From positions 1 through 42,028 of the forward strand of contig SHVO01000008.1 of NCBI GenBank assembly GCA_009694245.1: DNA of 42,028 nucleotides, read 5' to 3'. Shown piece by piece: positions 34,115-41,691 of this stretch. A program made the position numbers and the translations under genes. The DNA is from Rhodospirillaceae bacterium. Its GTDB lineage: Bacteria > Pseudomonadota > Alphaproteobacteria > Rhodospirillales > Rhodospirillaceae. Under the pieces are notes generated by a model that worked only from the letters and a program-made list of their open reading frames with translations, had not been told where the DNA came from and ran no database searches. Positions within the stretch are counted from its first letter, which is position 1; the number at the start of each line of letters is the position of its first letter.

Positions 34115-35431
34115 ATGACGACACCTTTGGCGGCAGTCGGCGCGGTCACGGCACGGCGGCCTACGCGAGTCCGCCATGTCGTCCTGTGGCTGACTGTCGC
34201 TGCCTATATGATCACCTACATGGATCGCGTCGTGATGTCGGCGGCGGTCCCCTCCATCCAAGCCGAGTTCGGCTTCGACATTGTCACCATGGGCTGGATC
34301 CTGAGCGCCTTCCAGCTCAGCTATGCCCTGTTCCAGATCCCTGGCGGCTGGCTCGGCGACAAGTTCGGACCCCGCCGCGTGTTGACCGGCATCGTGACTT
34401 GGTGGTCGGCCTTCACGGCCCTGACGACGGCGACGTGGTCGGCGTCTTCCATGATTGCCTGCCGCTTCCTCTTCGGCATGGGCGAGGCCGGCGCGTTTCC
34501 CAACGCGACTCGGTCGTTGTCGCGCTGGATGCTGCCCTCCGAACGGGGATGGGCGCAGGGCATCACTCACGCCGGTGCGCGCCTCGGCGCCGCCGTCACG
34601 CCCGCCCTGGCGGTACTCCTGATCACGAGTTACGGCTGGCGCGCACCGTTCATAGCGTTCGCCCTGTTGGGCCTGATTTGGGCCGCGATTTGGTTCTGGT
34701 ATTACCGCGACGATCCGAGTGAGCACGCGAGCGTCAATGACGCCGAGCGCGAATTGATCGAGGGCTCCCTCGGCCGCGTCAAGGTCTCGGCCGGGGCAGC
34801 CGTCCCTTGGAGGCGAATTCTTACCAGCCCGCAGATGTGGGTGCTGAGCGCCATGTATTTCTGTTACGGCTACGACATCACGGTATTCCTCTCCTGGTTC
34901 CCCAAGTATCTGAACGACGCGCGCGGCTTGAGCCTCACCCAGATGGGGATTTATGCCAGCCTGCCGCTGATGGCGGGCGTGGCCGGCGATATAGCTGGCG
35001 GTTGGTTTTCCGATCGCCTCGTGGAGCGTTCCGGCAAGATCAACTGGGGCCGACGGGCCGTGGCCGTCACCGGGTTTCTGATCGCCGCCGCGGCAATGCC
35101 GTTTGCGGTGCTTGCGGAAACGCCGTTAGCGAGCATTGCCTACTTCGGCGCGGCGGTTTTCGCCCTGGAACTGACGGTCGGCGTCTCCTGGGCGGTGCCT
35201 CTCGACATCGGCGGACAATTCGCAGGCTCGGTATCGGCGGTGATGAATACTTGCGGTAACATCGGCGGGACCATCGCCGCCGCCCTGACCGGCTATATCG
35301 TCGCCCAAAGCGGCTGGACCCCGGCTTTCTTACTGATGGCGGTCCTCGCGGTCATTGCGGCGCTGTTGTTCACGCGCATCGATGCATCCAGGCGTATCGA
35401 CGTCGATCGGTCACCGGCTGACCTCGTCTAG
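34115..35431 (+). CDS. MFS transporter, anion:cation symporter (ACS)-like
   Basis: A 438-residue inner-membrane transporter with about 12 hydrophobic helices. The first helix carries Y-M-D-R-V-V-M-S, typical of the ACS family that moves organic acids such as phthalate, glucarate or hydroxyphenylacetate. G-D-K-F-G-P-R-R-V in the loop between helices 2 and 3 is the MFS signature, and R-F-L-F-G-M-G-E-A-G-A-F-P-N-A in helix 4 is characteristic of ACS proteins. The start codon ATG 34115 follows a run of Gs. Its position right after the amidohydrolase suggests it imports the product released in the periplasm (inference). Confidence 0.9.
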   Translation: MTTPLAAVGAVTARRPTRVRHVVLWLTVAAYMITYMDRVVMSAAVPSIQAEFGFDIVTMGWILSAFQLSYALFQIPGGWLGDKFGPRRVLTGIVTWWSAFTALTTATWSASSMIACRFLFGMGEAGAFPNATRSLSRWMLPSERGWAQGITHAGARLGAAVTPALAVLLITSYGWRAPFIAFALLGLIWAAIWFWYYRDDPSEHASVNDAERELIEGSLGRVKVSAGAAVPWRRILTSPQMWVLSAMYFCYGYDITVFLSWFPKYLNDARGLSLTQMGIYASLPLMAGVAGDIAGGWFSDRLVERSGKINWGRRAVAVTGFLIAAAAMPFAVLAETPLASIAYFGAAVFALELTVGVSWAVPLDIGGQFAGSVSAVMNTCGNIGGTIAAALTGYIVAQSGWTPAFLLMAVLAVIAALLFTRIDASRRIDVDRSPADLV

Positions 35432-35449
35432 GCGCTCTATGGTCCCGCT

Positions 35450-35520
35450 CTAGCGCACGCTCACGGTTTTGATGAGGTCGCGCAGCTGAGTCACGGCTTC
35501 GTCCCGAACGTCGGAGTTCG
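35450..35520 (-). pseudogene. Possible C-terminal scrap of a large serine recombinase
   Basis: On the minus strand, the codons before TAG (35452-35450) read S-D-V-R-D-E-A-V-T-Q-L-R-D-L-I-K-T-V-S-V. This resembles the C-terminal helix of zinc-ribbon serine recombinases (x-R-x-E-A-x-x-x-L-R-x-L-I). Nothing upstream continues the protein because the aspartic protease gene follows. The match is short and may be chance. Confidence 0.25.
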
Positions 35521-35543
35521 AGAATCAGCCAGTCGCGCGCCCG

Positions 35544-36545
35544 CTATTTTGCTGCGGGAGGCTGACCTCTGGGAGACTGCGCCACGTTTCCGGACGCCGG
35601 CACGATGTACGCTTCCGACCGCTGAAAGCGAACCCTTCGCTTGCCGAAATCGATCGACACCCGGCCAAAGAACCGCAGCACATCCATGCCTAAGAGCAGC
35701 GTCGGCGTGCGCTTCAGGCCTAGCATCGTGAACACATGCGCGTCGGCGAATGCGATCGGAACATTTTCGAAGCCCAATGTGGCGATTCGCAATTGATCGA
35801 CGATCGTGTAGTTGACCTGTGTTGTGTTTCCGGTGACGTCGAGAAGCTCGATCGGTGCCCGCCCACCGAACGGAGCGGCCCGCCGCGCGGTCAAGAGGCG
35901 CCGCAGGGCTAGATTGCCCACACTCAAGTAGTTGCCGGTGTCGACGATGACTTGTACATGGTCCCCATCGATGCTGGCGTCCGTCAAAATCAATTGTCCG
36001 AGGCGACTGCGCGCCGTCACGACGATGGATTCCCCCTCCCAATTCTCTTGCGCTTCGTCGGAAGGCGTGAGCGTCATGCTGCCGGCCTTAAAATCCAGGA
36101 GCATGCGCTGCGATTTGAGGGCGGGCAGGCCAAGAATGCCGGCGGCGCCAAGATTGGATCGCGTGAGCGCCGGTGCCACGACATCCTTCACGATCATCTT
36201 GTTGGCCGCAAGCTGCGGAATAACCGCTGTGCGCACGACTTTGGAGGCGCCCATGCTATGGATCTTTACCTCCGGGCCTCCGCGCAGCGACAGTTGCTCG
36301 GCCAGTTCGCGCGGGATCAAAGTGCCCTCGGCGCCAGTATCGACAATAAACGGATAGGGGCCGTTGCCGTTGATGGTTACGTCCACAGTCATGCGCCGAT
36401 TCTTGTCGGCGGATAGCGTGATGACGTCAGGTACAACCTCAGGATCCACAGCGGCTTGCTCTTGCGCGCCGGTCGGTTCTCCAGCCCATAAGGTTGCCGG
36501 TGCGGTCATCGCAAGGGCAATTCCGAATGCGAAACTTATGCGCAT
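35544..36545 (-). CDS. Two-lobed retropepsin-like aspartic protease, exported
   Basis: A 333-residue protein with a signal peptide (to about residue 22, L-W-A-G). Two aspartic protease signatures are present in one chain: V-D69-T-G-A-E-G-T and V-D202-T-G-N-Y-L-S. Each is followed by the hydrophobic I/L-L-G-L/M-x-x-L element (I-L-G-L-P-A-L and L-L-G-M-D-V-L). Bacterial retropepsin-like proteins often have a single such unit and dimerise; here two units lie in tandem, as in pepsin. ATG 36545 is supported by GGGAGGAAG. It converges on the MFS gene. The substrate is unknown; periplasmic or lipoprotein processing would be usual. Confidence 0.8.
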   Translation of the reverse strand: MRISFAFGIALAMTAPATLWAGEPTGAQEQAAVDPEVVPDVITLSADKNRRMTVDVTINGNGPYPFIVDTGAEGTLIPRELAEQLSLRGGPEVKIHSMGASKVVRTAVIPQLAANKMIVKDVVAPALTRSNLGAAGILGLPALKSQRMLLDFKAGSMTLTPSDEAQENWEGESIVVTARSRLGQLILTDASIDGDHVQVIVDTGNYLSVGNLALRRLLTARRAAPFGGRAPIELLDVTGNTTQVNYTIVDQLRIATLGFENVPIAFADAHVFTMLGLKRTPTLLLGMDVLRFFGRVSIDFGKRRVRFQRSEAYIVPASGNVAQSPRGQPPAAK

Positions 36546-37343
36546 GAAACTTCCTCCCGCCGACGGATTAATATGCATAAGACCTACCGCAATTAAAAGG
36601 CATGTCTTTGAATGGGCAGATCGAGAGTACCGGTTGGCGGTACGCCAATCGGCTTGACACCTTTCGGGTGGGCCGAGTTCTGACTGTCGCAGTGAGGGCG
36701 CGTGAGGCCTTCACCCATCAAGGAGTAAAAGCGACATTGCGTTTGTAAGCTCAGAACATGACGAATGCCTATGACTCGAACATTGAAGGCAATTCACGCC
36801 GCCGAACACTCAGCAGTCCGCGACGCTATTTGGCGCGCTTGAGACGGCCGATAGTCGTCGATTTAGATCTTGGCGGCCGGTCGTGGCGGCGCTCGCACAT
36901 ACTGTCGCAGGTCGCTGATTTGCGTCCTTTTCAAGAGGTCTTTGTTCGATAGTGGTTGAGGCGGGTCCGCGAGTTGAACCTACAGCGGGACCGGTACAAT
37001 TAGAGGTTCTCGTGTGTAGCGCCTCCCCGCAAGCATTGTCGCTATGGCTCCTGACGTGAGCTTGAAGTGGACCCTGACCTGCCTCCGATCTTTCTGACCA
37101 CCGGTACGCGTGTCACCGGCAAAATTCCAAAATAATGAGACATTTCAAAAGGGAGGGGTGAGAGCGACGGCACCCGGGCCGCAGGGCTTGGCGAGAACGG
37201 CGTTCGTCCCCCAAGGCGGCGAAGCAGGCTGGATTCTCATAACCGGTTGCCCGGAATGCTCGGCTTTACCCTTTTCTGGAAACTCGCCATAGTGCGGCCT
37301 TAGTGGATCGCTAAAACCTGCCCCGGTACGGAGTTGATCGGCA
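36546..37343. other. About 800 bases without a convincing gene
   Basis: All frames here are short and codon-poor. A 10-bp hairpin with a three-base loop lies at 36630-36652 (CCGGTTGGCG / CGCCAATCGG), directly before a TTGACA (36654-36659) that has no matching -10. The stretch around 37055-37110 looks vaguely like an insertion-sequence end, but no partner end or transposase is present. This marks the right edge of the accessory region. Confidence 0.5.
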
Positions 37344-37691
37344 ATGAGTTTCGGCACCTGGCTGCACACCAAGCTACACGGCGAACTTGTCGGCGAGGAT
37401 GCCTACGGCAACGTCTATTATAAGTCGAAGCGCATGCGCGGGACGCGCCAGGAGCGTTGGGTGATCTATAAGGGCGAGCCCGAGGCTTCCAAAGTGCCGG
37501 CCGAGTGGCATGCCTGGCTTCACCACACCACCGATGCCCCGCTCACCGGCCCGGTGCTATTCTGGCAGAAACCCCACCAGCCCAATCTCACCGGCACGGC
37601 CCAGGCCTACCTACCGCCAGGCGCCGATCAGCGGGGAGGCCAGCGCGCCAGGTCCGCCGACGATTATCAAGCCTGGACGCCGGAGGCCTGA
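37344..37691 (+). CDS. NDUFA12-type NADH:ubiquinone oxidoreductase accessory subunit
   Basis: A 115-residue protein matching the B17.2/NDUFA12 family, an accessory subunit of respiratory complex I that alphaproteobacteria share with mitochondria. Family features are the N-terminal W-L-H-T-K-L-H-G-E-L-V-G-E-D-A-Y-G-N-V-Y-Y, R-W-V-I-Y-K-G-E-P-E-A-S-K-V-P-A-E-W-H-A-W-L-H, and K-P-H-Q-P-N-L-T-G-T. It acts on the inner face of the cytoplasmic membrane. ATG 37344 has a GGAG about ten bases upstream. The MCE genes follow after seven bases, an arrangement often seen in this class. Confidence 0.94.
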   Translation: MSFGTWLHTKLHGELVGEDAYGNVYYKSKRMRGTRQERWVIYKGEPEASKVPAEWHAWLHHTTDAPLTGPVLFWQKPHQPNLTGTAQAYLPPGADQRGGQRARSADDYQAWTPEA

Positions 37692-37698
37692 GGCACAC

Positions 37699-38214
37699 GT
37701 GGGCGAAGGCATATCGCTTTCCAGGACCGAGAAGCGCGAATACCTCGCCGGTACCTTGGCCGCGACGGCCTTGGCGGCGATCTTGGTGTTCACGGCGCTC
37801 GCCAACCGCGGTACCCGGCCGGCCGAAGATCGCGCGATCCTTCTGACGGCGGCCTTCCAACGCGCCGACGGCGTGCACATCGGCACACCGGTCCGGGTCG
37901 CCGGCATCAATATCGGTACGGTCTCGGCGGCGGCGCTCGACAAGCAGCGGAACGCGGTCCTGACCTTTAGTCTGACCCAGGCGGCCGCGCTGCCCAATGA
38001 CACGGCGGCCGTGATCGAAACCGACGGCATGTTCGGAACCAAATACGTTGAGCTTCGGCCCGGCGGCGAGGAGGAGATGTTGAAGTCCGGCGATCGCATT
38101 TCCCACACCCAGGACTCGGTGATCATCGAGGACCTGGTCGCCCTGATCGTCCAGCGGGCTAAGGACGCGCGGGCCCAGGCGCCTTCGGCCCCATCCAGTG
38201 AGCCTAGGCCATGA
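37699..38214 (+). CDS. MCE-domain protein (MlaD-like), first of two
   Basis: A 171-residue membrane-anchored MCE protein. After a short N-terminus there is one transmembrane helix (about 14-33) and then the MCE beta-barrel domain (V-R-V-A-G-I-N-I-G-T-V and T-K-Y-V-E-L-R-P-G). MlaD rings bind phospholipids and link to the MlaFEB ABC transporter in outer-membrane lipid homeostasis. GTG 37699 is chosen because GAGG lies five bases upstream and it follows the NDUFA12 stop; the longer frame is antisense-like. The stop overlaps the next start (ATGA). No MlaE/MlaF genes are in the window. Confidence 0.85.
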   Translation: MGEGISLSRTEKREYLAGTLAATALAAILVFTALANRGTRPAEDRAILLTAAFQRADGVHIGTPVRVAGINIGTVSAAALDKQRNAVLTFSLTQAAALPNDTAAVIETDGMFGTKYVELRPGGEEEMLKSGDRISHTQDSVIIEDLVALIVQRAKDARAQAPSAPSSEPRP

Positions 38215-38693
38215 AACGCAATCCGATCGAAACCCTGCTCGGCGCCGTGGTGCTGGTGGTCGCGGCCATGTTCCTGGTGTTCGCCTATTCCATCGCCGAC
38301 CTGAAAGCCGTGACCGGCTACGAGGTCAAGGCAGCCTTTCTGAAGGTCGGTGGACTGGAGCGCGGCAGCGACGTCCGCATCAGCGGCATCGATGTCGGCA
38401 CGGTCACGGGGCAGACCCTCAATCCCGACACTTTCCAGGCCATGGTGACCATGTCGATCGAGCCCGGTGTGGTTTTGCCCGCCGATACCGAAGCTTCCAT
38501 CGTCAGTGACGGCCTACTCGGTGGGAAATACGTCAATCTGGTTCCGGGGCGATCGGCGGACCGCATCGCCGTGGGCGGCGTCATCGGTAAGACACGCGAC
38601 TACCTGTCGCTTGAGGATTTGGTGGGCCAGATCATTTTCCTCGCGACCAATACCGAAGGTTCGCCGGCTAACGCATCGACCGCGCCGCGGTGA
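38211..38693 (+). CDS. MCE-domain protein (MlaD-like), second of two
   Basis: A 160-residue MCE protein with one N-terminal transmembrane helix (about 8-26) and the MlaD pattern: K-V-G-G-L-E-R-G-S-D-V-R-I-S-G-I-D-V-G-T-V, then G-K-Y-V-N-L-V-P-G, then S-L-E-D-L-V-G-Q-I-I-F. This copy is closer to standard MlaD than the first one. The two overlap by four bases and are related but clearly diverged, so they may form a mixed ring (inference). Confidence 0.92.
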   Translation: MKRNPIETLLGAVVLVVAAMFLVFAYSIADLKAVTGYEVKAAFLKVGGLERGSDVRISGIDVGTVTGQTLNPDTFQAMVTMSIEPGVVLPADTEASIVSDGLLGGKYVNLVPGRSADRIAVGGVIGKTRDYLSLEDLVGQIIFLATNTEGSPANASTAPR

Positions 38694-38701
38694 GGCAAAC
38701 C

Positions 38702-39091
38702 ATGAGCCTGTTTCGTGCGGGTCTAATCGGAATGCTCGGCATCGGCGTCATGGCCAAAGCCTTCGCCGCAGATATCCCGATGGATACCATCGTGCTCGGC
38801 GGCCTCGACAAGGTCGCCGCGCGCGTCAATACCGTGAGCGGCAAGGTCGGCTCGGCGGTAAAATTCGGCACCCTCGAAATTATCGCCCGCACATGCGTGA
38901 GCCGCCCGCCCGAAGAAACCCCCGAGAACGCCGCGTTTCTCGAAATCTATCAACTCGGCGGAAAAGACAAGCCCAGAGTCTTCAGCGGTTGGATGTTCGC
39001 CTCATCGCCGGCGCTCTCGGCGCTTGATCACCCGGTTTACGATATTTGGGTCCTGCGCTGTGAAAACAGCGCGGCTTCCAGGTCACGCTGA
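38702..39091 (+). CDS. DUF2155 protein, exported
   Basis: A 129-residue protein with a signal peptide (M-S-L-F-R-A-G-L-I-G-M-L-G-I-G-V to A-F-A-A-D) and the DUF2155 core: K-V-G-S-A-V-K-F-G-T-L-E-I-I-A-R-T-C, then P-E-N-A-A-F-L-E-I, F-S-G-W-M-F-A-S-S-P-A-L-S-A-L-D-H-P-V-Y-D-I-W-V-L-R-C. The two conserved cysteines are present. Function unknown; it is a conserved alphaproteobacterial periplasmic protein near NDUFA12 and aat. ATG 38702 with GAGG six bases upstream is favoured over GTG 38690. Its last 55 bases overlap the 3' end of aat on the other strand. Confidence 0.9.
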   Translation: MSLFRAGLIGMLGIGVMAKAFAADIPMDTIVLGGLDKVAARVNTVSGKVGSAVKFGTLEIIARTCVSRPPEETPENAAFLEIYQLGGKDKPRVFSGWMFASSPALSALDHPVYDIWVLRCENSAASRSR

Positions 39092-39693
39092 CCGAGCGGG
39101 CCCGCGAAGCGGCCCTGGCTGGCCAAGGCCGTGCTGAGCTGGGCGAGGTAATCCTGCTGGCTCATCTCAATCGCGCCAAAACGTCTCAGATGATCGGTGA
39201 TGAACTGGGTATCGAGTAGCAAGAATCCGCCCTGTTTCAGAATTCCGACCAGGTGGCACAAGGCCACCTTCGAGGCGTCGGTCGCGCGGCTGAACATGCT
39301 TTCGCCGAAAAACGCCGCGCCCATGGCCAGGCCGTAGAGGCCGCCGGCGAGCATGCCGTCCTTCCAGACCTCGATGCTGTGAGCGACCCGCGCCTTATGG
39401 AGTTCGGTGAAAAGCCGGATGATATGATCGTTGATCCACGTATCGGCGCGTGTATCGGTCGCTTCGGCGCAGCCCGCCATGACTTCATCGAAGGCTTGAT
39501 CGATGGTCACGGTGAACCTGCCTTGGCGCAGGCGTTTGCGCAGCGAACGCGAGGTATGAAAGGCGTCGAGGGGGAGAACGCCGCGCAGCTTCGGCTGCAC
39601 CCAGAAGACATCGCTGTCGCCGCGCGATTTGGCCATGGGGAAGACTCCGTAGGCATAGGCCTTGAGGACAAGTTCCGGAGTAATGTCGGTCAA
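39037..39693 (-). CDS. aat: Leucyl/phenylalanyl-tRNA-protein transferase
   Basis: A 218-residue enzyme that adds Leu or Phe to proteins with N-terminal Arg or Lys, marking them for ClpAP (N-degron pathway). Family motifs: L-K-A-Y-A-Y-G-V-F-P-M-A, F-W-V-Q-P-K-L-R-G-V-L-P-L, T-W-I-N-D-H-I-I, H-S-I-E-V-W, G-G-L-Y-G-L-A-M-G-A-A-F-F-G-E-S-M-F-S-R, and L-L-D-T-Q-F-I-T-D-H-L. TTG 39693 is chosen as start: a GGGGGG stretch lies about eight bases upstream, and the frame further upstream overlaps aroQ without homology. It is 32 bases downstream of aroQ. Convergent overlap with the DUF2155 gene. Confidence 0.94.
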   Translation of the reverse strand: MTDITPELVLKAYAYGVFPMAKSRGDSDVFWVQPKLRGVLPLDAFHTSRSLRKRLRQGRFTVTIDQAFDEVMAGCAEATDTRADTWINDHIIRLFTELHKARVAHSIEVWKDGMLAGGLYGLAMGAAFFGESMFSRATDASKVALCHLVGILKQGGFLLLDTQFITDHLRRFGAIEMSQQDYLAQLSTALASQGRFAGPLGQRDLEAALFSQRRTQIS

Positions 39694-39725
39694 GGAGCAA
39701 TCCCCCCGTGCTGCTTGCCCTAGCG

Positions 39726-40178
39726 TTACGAAGGCTTTGCCGTCTTGAGCAGTTGCGCCATGGCGTCCACCGCCAGCCCATAGCCTTCCGCGCCGAAACC
39801 GCAAATGACGCCGGTGGCGGCGCGCGAAACGAAGGAGTGATGGCGAAACTCCTCGCGTTTGAAGACATTCGAAAGATGCACCTCGATCACCGGCACGCCG
39901 CAGGCCAGCAAGGCATCGAGGATTGCGACCGAGGTATGGGTATAGGCGGCGGCGTTGATGACGATGCCGGCGGCGGCGGTCCGGGCGCCCTGAATCCAAG
40001 ACACCAATTCGCCTTCTTCGTTGCTCTGGCGGAAATCGGCCTTGAGTCCATGGCTTTCGGCGCGGGCCGTTGCCAGGGCGCGGATGTCGTCGAGCGACGT
40101 GCGCCCGTAAATGTCCGGCTCCCGCTGGCCGAGCAGGTTGAGGTTTGGCCCATTGAGAATAAGAATCACATGGCTCAC
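39726..40178 (-). CDS. aroQ: 3-dehydroquinate dehydratase, type II
   Basis: A 150-residue cytoplasmic enzyme of the shikimate pathway that dehydrates 3-dehydroquinate to 3-dehydroshikimate. Motifs are [16 protein letters not shown]-x-I-Y-G, with the catalytic tyrosine after it, [25 protein letters not shown], and [17 protein letters not shown], with the catalytic histidine and glutamate regions. Length is normal. GTG 40178 is the start, preceded by TGAGGAA nine bases upstream. In many alphaproteobacteria accB and accC follow aroQ; here aat follows directly. Confidence 0.95.
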   Translation of the reverse strand: MSHVILILNGPNLNLLGQREPDIYGRTSLDDIRALATARAESHGLKADFRQSNEEGELVSWIQGARTAAAGIVINAAAYTHTSVAILDALLACGVPVIEVHLSNVFKREEFRHHSFVSRAATGVICGFGAEGYGLAVDAMAQLLKTAKPS

Positions 40179-40391
40179 GTGGATAATTCCTCAGCGTGGA
40201 TTGTTCCGAAGCACACAGGTTTGGCCTCGGCCGACGAAGCCGAATTTGGGCAACGGTTCGAAATATACCACCGCCGGCCCCCCGGCAACCATCCGTTGGC
40301 GCAGGTATGGGCGAAATGTCTTTTGGACAGCGGGACTTGTTGCAACACCTGGGCGGCGGCCACATACTTACCCCCGGCCGGTCCTGTCGCC

Positions 40392-40397
40392 TATAAT
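40392..40397 (+). promoter_or_regulatory. Possible -10 box (TATAAT) for thiS-thiG
   Basis: A perfect TATAAT lies 23 bases before the thiS start codon, giving a leader of about 18 bases. No good -35 is seen at 17 bases. I found no TPP-riboswitch landmarks in 40179-40420; that divergent region otherwise holds nothing I recognise. Confidence 0.35.
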
Positions 40398-40420
40398 CAG
40401 TCCCTGAACTTGCACTTTCG

Positions 40421-40621
40421 ATGAACATACTTCTCAACGGTGAGTCCTGGGCGCTGGCTCCGGGCCTATCGGTCGCGGGCCTCCTTAAGGAGACCGGACT
40501 CGATGCGCGCAAGGTCGCGGTTGAACGCAATCTTGAGATTGTCCCCAAGTCGGCCTTTGAGACGACGTTGATCGGGGACGGCGATCGGATCGAAATTGTG
40601 CACTTTATCGGTGGCGGATAG
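40421..40621 (+). CDS. thiS: Sulfur carrier protein ThiS
   Basis: A 66-residue ubiquitin-like sulfur carrier for thiamine thiazole synthesis. It starts M-N-I-L-L-N-G-E and ends D-R-I-E-I-V-H-F-I-G-G-G, with the C-terminal Gly-Gly that is adenylated and thiocarboxylated by ThiF. The L-K-E-T-G-L segment and R-K-V-A-V-E-R-N are also typical. It is followed 66 bases later by thiG. Confidence 0.95.
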   Translation: MNILLNGESWALAPGLSVAGLLKETGLDARKVAVERNLEIVPKSAFETTLIGDGDRIEIVHFIGGG

Positions 40622-40624
40622 CGC

Positions 40625-40665
40625 GTGATCCCGGGTAGTGGATTCGGATTTTCCGAATCGATCAC
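40625..40665 (+). other. Intercistronic hairpin between thiS and thiG
   Basis: Nested inverted repeats: outer GTGATC/GATCAC (40625-40630, 40660-40665) and inner GATTCGGA/TCCGAATC (40641-40648, 40652-40659) with a three-base loop. There is no T-run, so it is more likely an mRNA processing or stability element than a terminator. Confidence 0.55.
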
Positions 40666-40687
40666 AGGCATAAAATAAAGGCCTTAG

Positions 40688-41479
40688 ATGGACGGCAACC
40701 AAAACAGCGGCGAGGATTTTTTTCAAGTGGCCGGGCGCCGCTTCCAATCACGGCTGTTGGTCGGCACCGGGAAATATAAGGATTTTAGAGAAACCGCGCT
40801 GGCCATCGAAGCCTCGGGCGCGGAGATCGTGACGGTCGCCGTGCGGCGCGTGAACGTCTCGGATCCGAAGCAGCCGATGCTGATGGATTTTGTCGATCCA
40901 AAAAAATACACCTATCTGCCCAATACGGCCGGCTGTTATACCGCCCAGGATGCCGTGCGCACGCTACGTTTGGCCCGTGAGGCCGGCGGCTGGAACCTGG
41001 TGAAACTCGAAGTTCTCGGCGATCAAAAAACGCTCTATCCAGACATCGTCGAAACGTTGAAAGCGGCCGAAGTCCTGATCAAGGATGGCTTCGAGGTCAT
41101 GGTCTATACCAGCGACGACCCGATCATCGCCAAGACCCTTGAAGGCATCGGCTGTTGCGCGATCATGCCGCTGGCGGCGCCCATCGGCTCGGGGCTCGGT
41201 ATCCAAAATCCGGTCAACATCCGCCTGATTATCGAAGCGGCTAAAGTGCCGGTGCTGGTGGATGCCGGTGTCGGCACGGCCTCCGATGCCGCCATCGCCA
41301 TGGAGTTGGGCTGCGACGGTGTCCTGATGAATACCGCCATCGCCGCCGCCAAGGATCCGATCCTGATGGCTCGGGCGATGAAGCTCGCGGTCGAGGCGGG
41401 GCGGCTTGCCTATCGTGCCGGGCGCATGCAGCGGAAACTTTATGCCGATCCGTCGTCGCCTCTCGGAGGGTTGATTTAG
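40688..41479 (+). CDS. thiG: Thiazole synthase ThiG
   Basis: A 263-residue TIM-barrel enzyme that forms the thiazole phosphate of thiamine from 1-deoxy-D-xylulose 5-phosphate, dehydroglycine and the ThiS thiocarboxylate. Visible motifs are [39 protein letters not shown] (the Schiff-base lysine region), [14 protein letters not shown], and [12 protein letters not shown]. Length is normal. ATG 40688 has AAAGG eight bases upstream. ThiO, ThiE, ThiF and ThiH are not in the window. Confidence 0.96.
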   Translation: MDGNQNSGEDFFQVAGRRFQSRLLVGTGKYKDFRETALAIEASGAEIVTVAVRRVNVSDPKQPMLMDFVDPKKYTYLPNTAGCYTAQDAVRTLRLAREAGGWNLVKLEVLGDQKTLYPDIVETLKAAEVLIKDGFEVMVYTSDDPIIAKTLEGIGCCAIMPLAAPIGSGLGIQNPVNIRLIIEAAKVPVLVDAGVGTASDAAIAMELGCDGVLMNTAIAAAKDPILMARAMKLAVEAGRLAYRAGRMQRKLYADPSSPLGGLI

Positions 41480-41488
41480 GCCTGAACC

Positions 41489-41509
41489 ACCCGGCAGAAC
41501 TTGCCGGGT
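41489..41509 (+). terminator. Terminator hairpin after thiG
   Basis: ACCCGGCA-gaact-TGCCGGGT is a perfect 8-bp stem ten bases after the thiG stop. A second GC stretch and GTCTTTC follow. The T-run is weak but the position is right. Confidence 0.65.
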
Positions 41510-41588
41510 CCGGCCGTCTTTCCTGCCGATCCTTTCACCTAAGCCTCCGTCATCTCTACGAAGCTATTGATTATGCTGGAATAATCTG

Positions 41589-41604
41589 TGGCATGCAGCT
41601 TGCT
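41589..41604 (+). promoter_or_regulatory. Sigma54 (RpoN) promoter before the flagellar gene
   Basis: TGGCATGCAGCTTGCT matches the -24/-12 consensus TGGCAC-G-N4-TTGCW at all but one position, with ten bases between GG and GC. It is about 90 bases before the flagellar start codon. RpoN control of hook genes is established in Caulobacter-type flagellar hierarchies. Confidence 0.7.
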
Positions 41605-41691
41605 TCTAACTTGGTGAACGCCCGAGGTGCGTGCCGAGACATCGGCGGCGCCGGCGTGGCGTAAACACCGGGATTAGATGGGAGAGTTGCG

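Noticed and set aside
37055-37110. Stretch reminiscent of an insertion-sequence end
   Set aside because: No matching opposite end, target duplication or transposase remnant can be seen.
40179-40420. TPP riboswitch before thiS
   Set aside because: The conserved CTGAGA and GGATAATGCCAGCG-like elements are not present.
39694-40671. Long in-frame extension upstream of aat
   Set aside because: It overlaps aroQ and thiS in other frames and has no homology-like sequence; only the part from 39693 downward is Aat.
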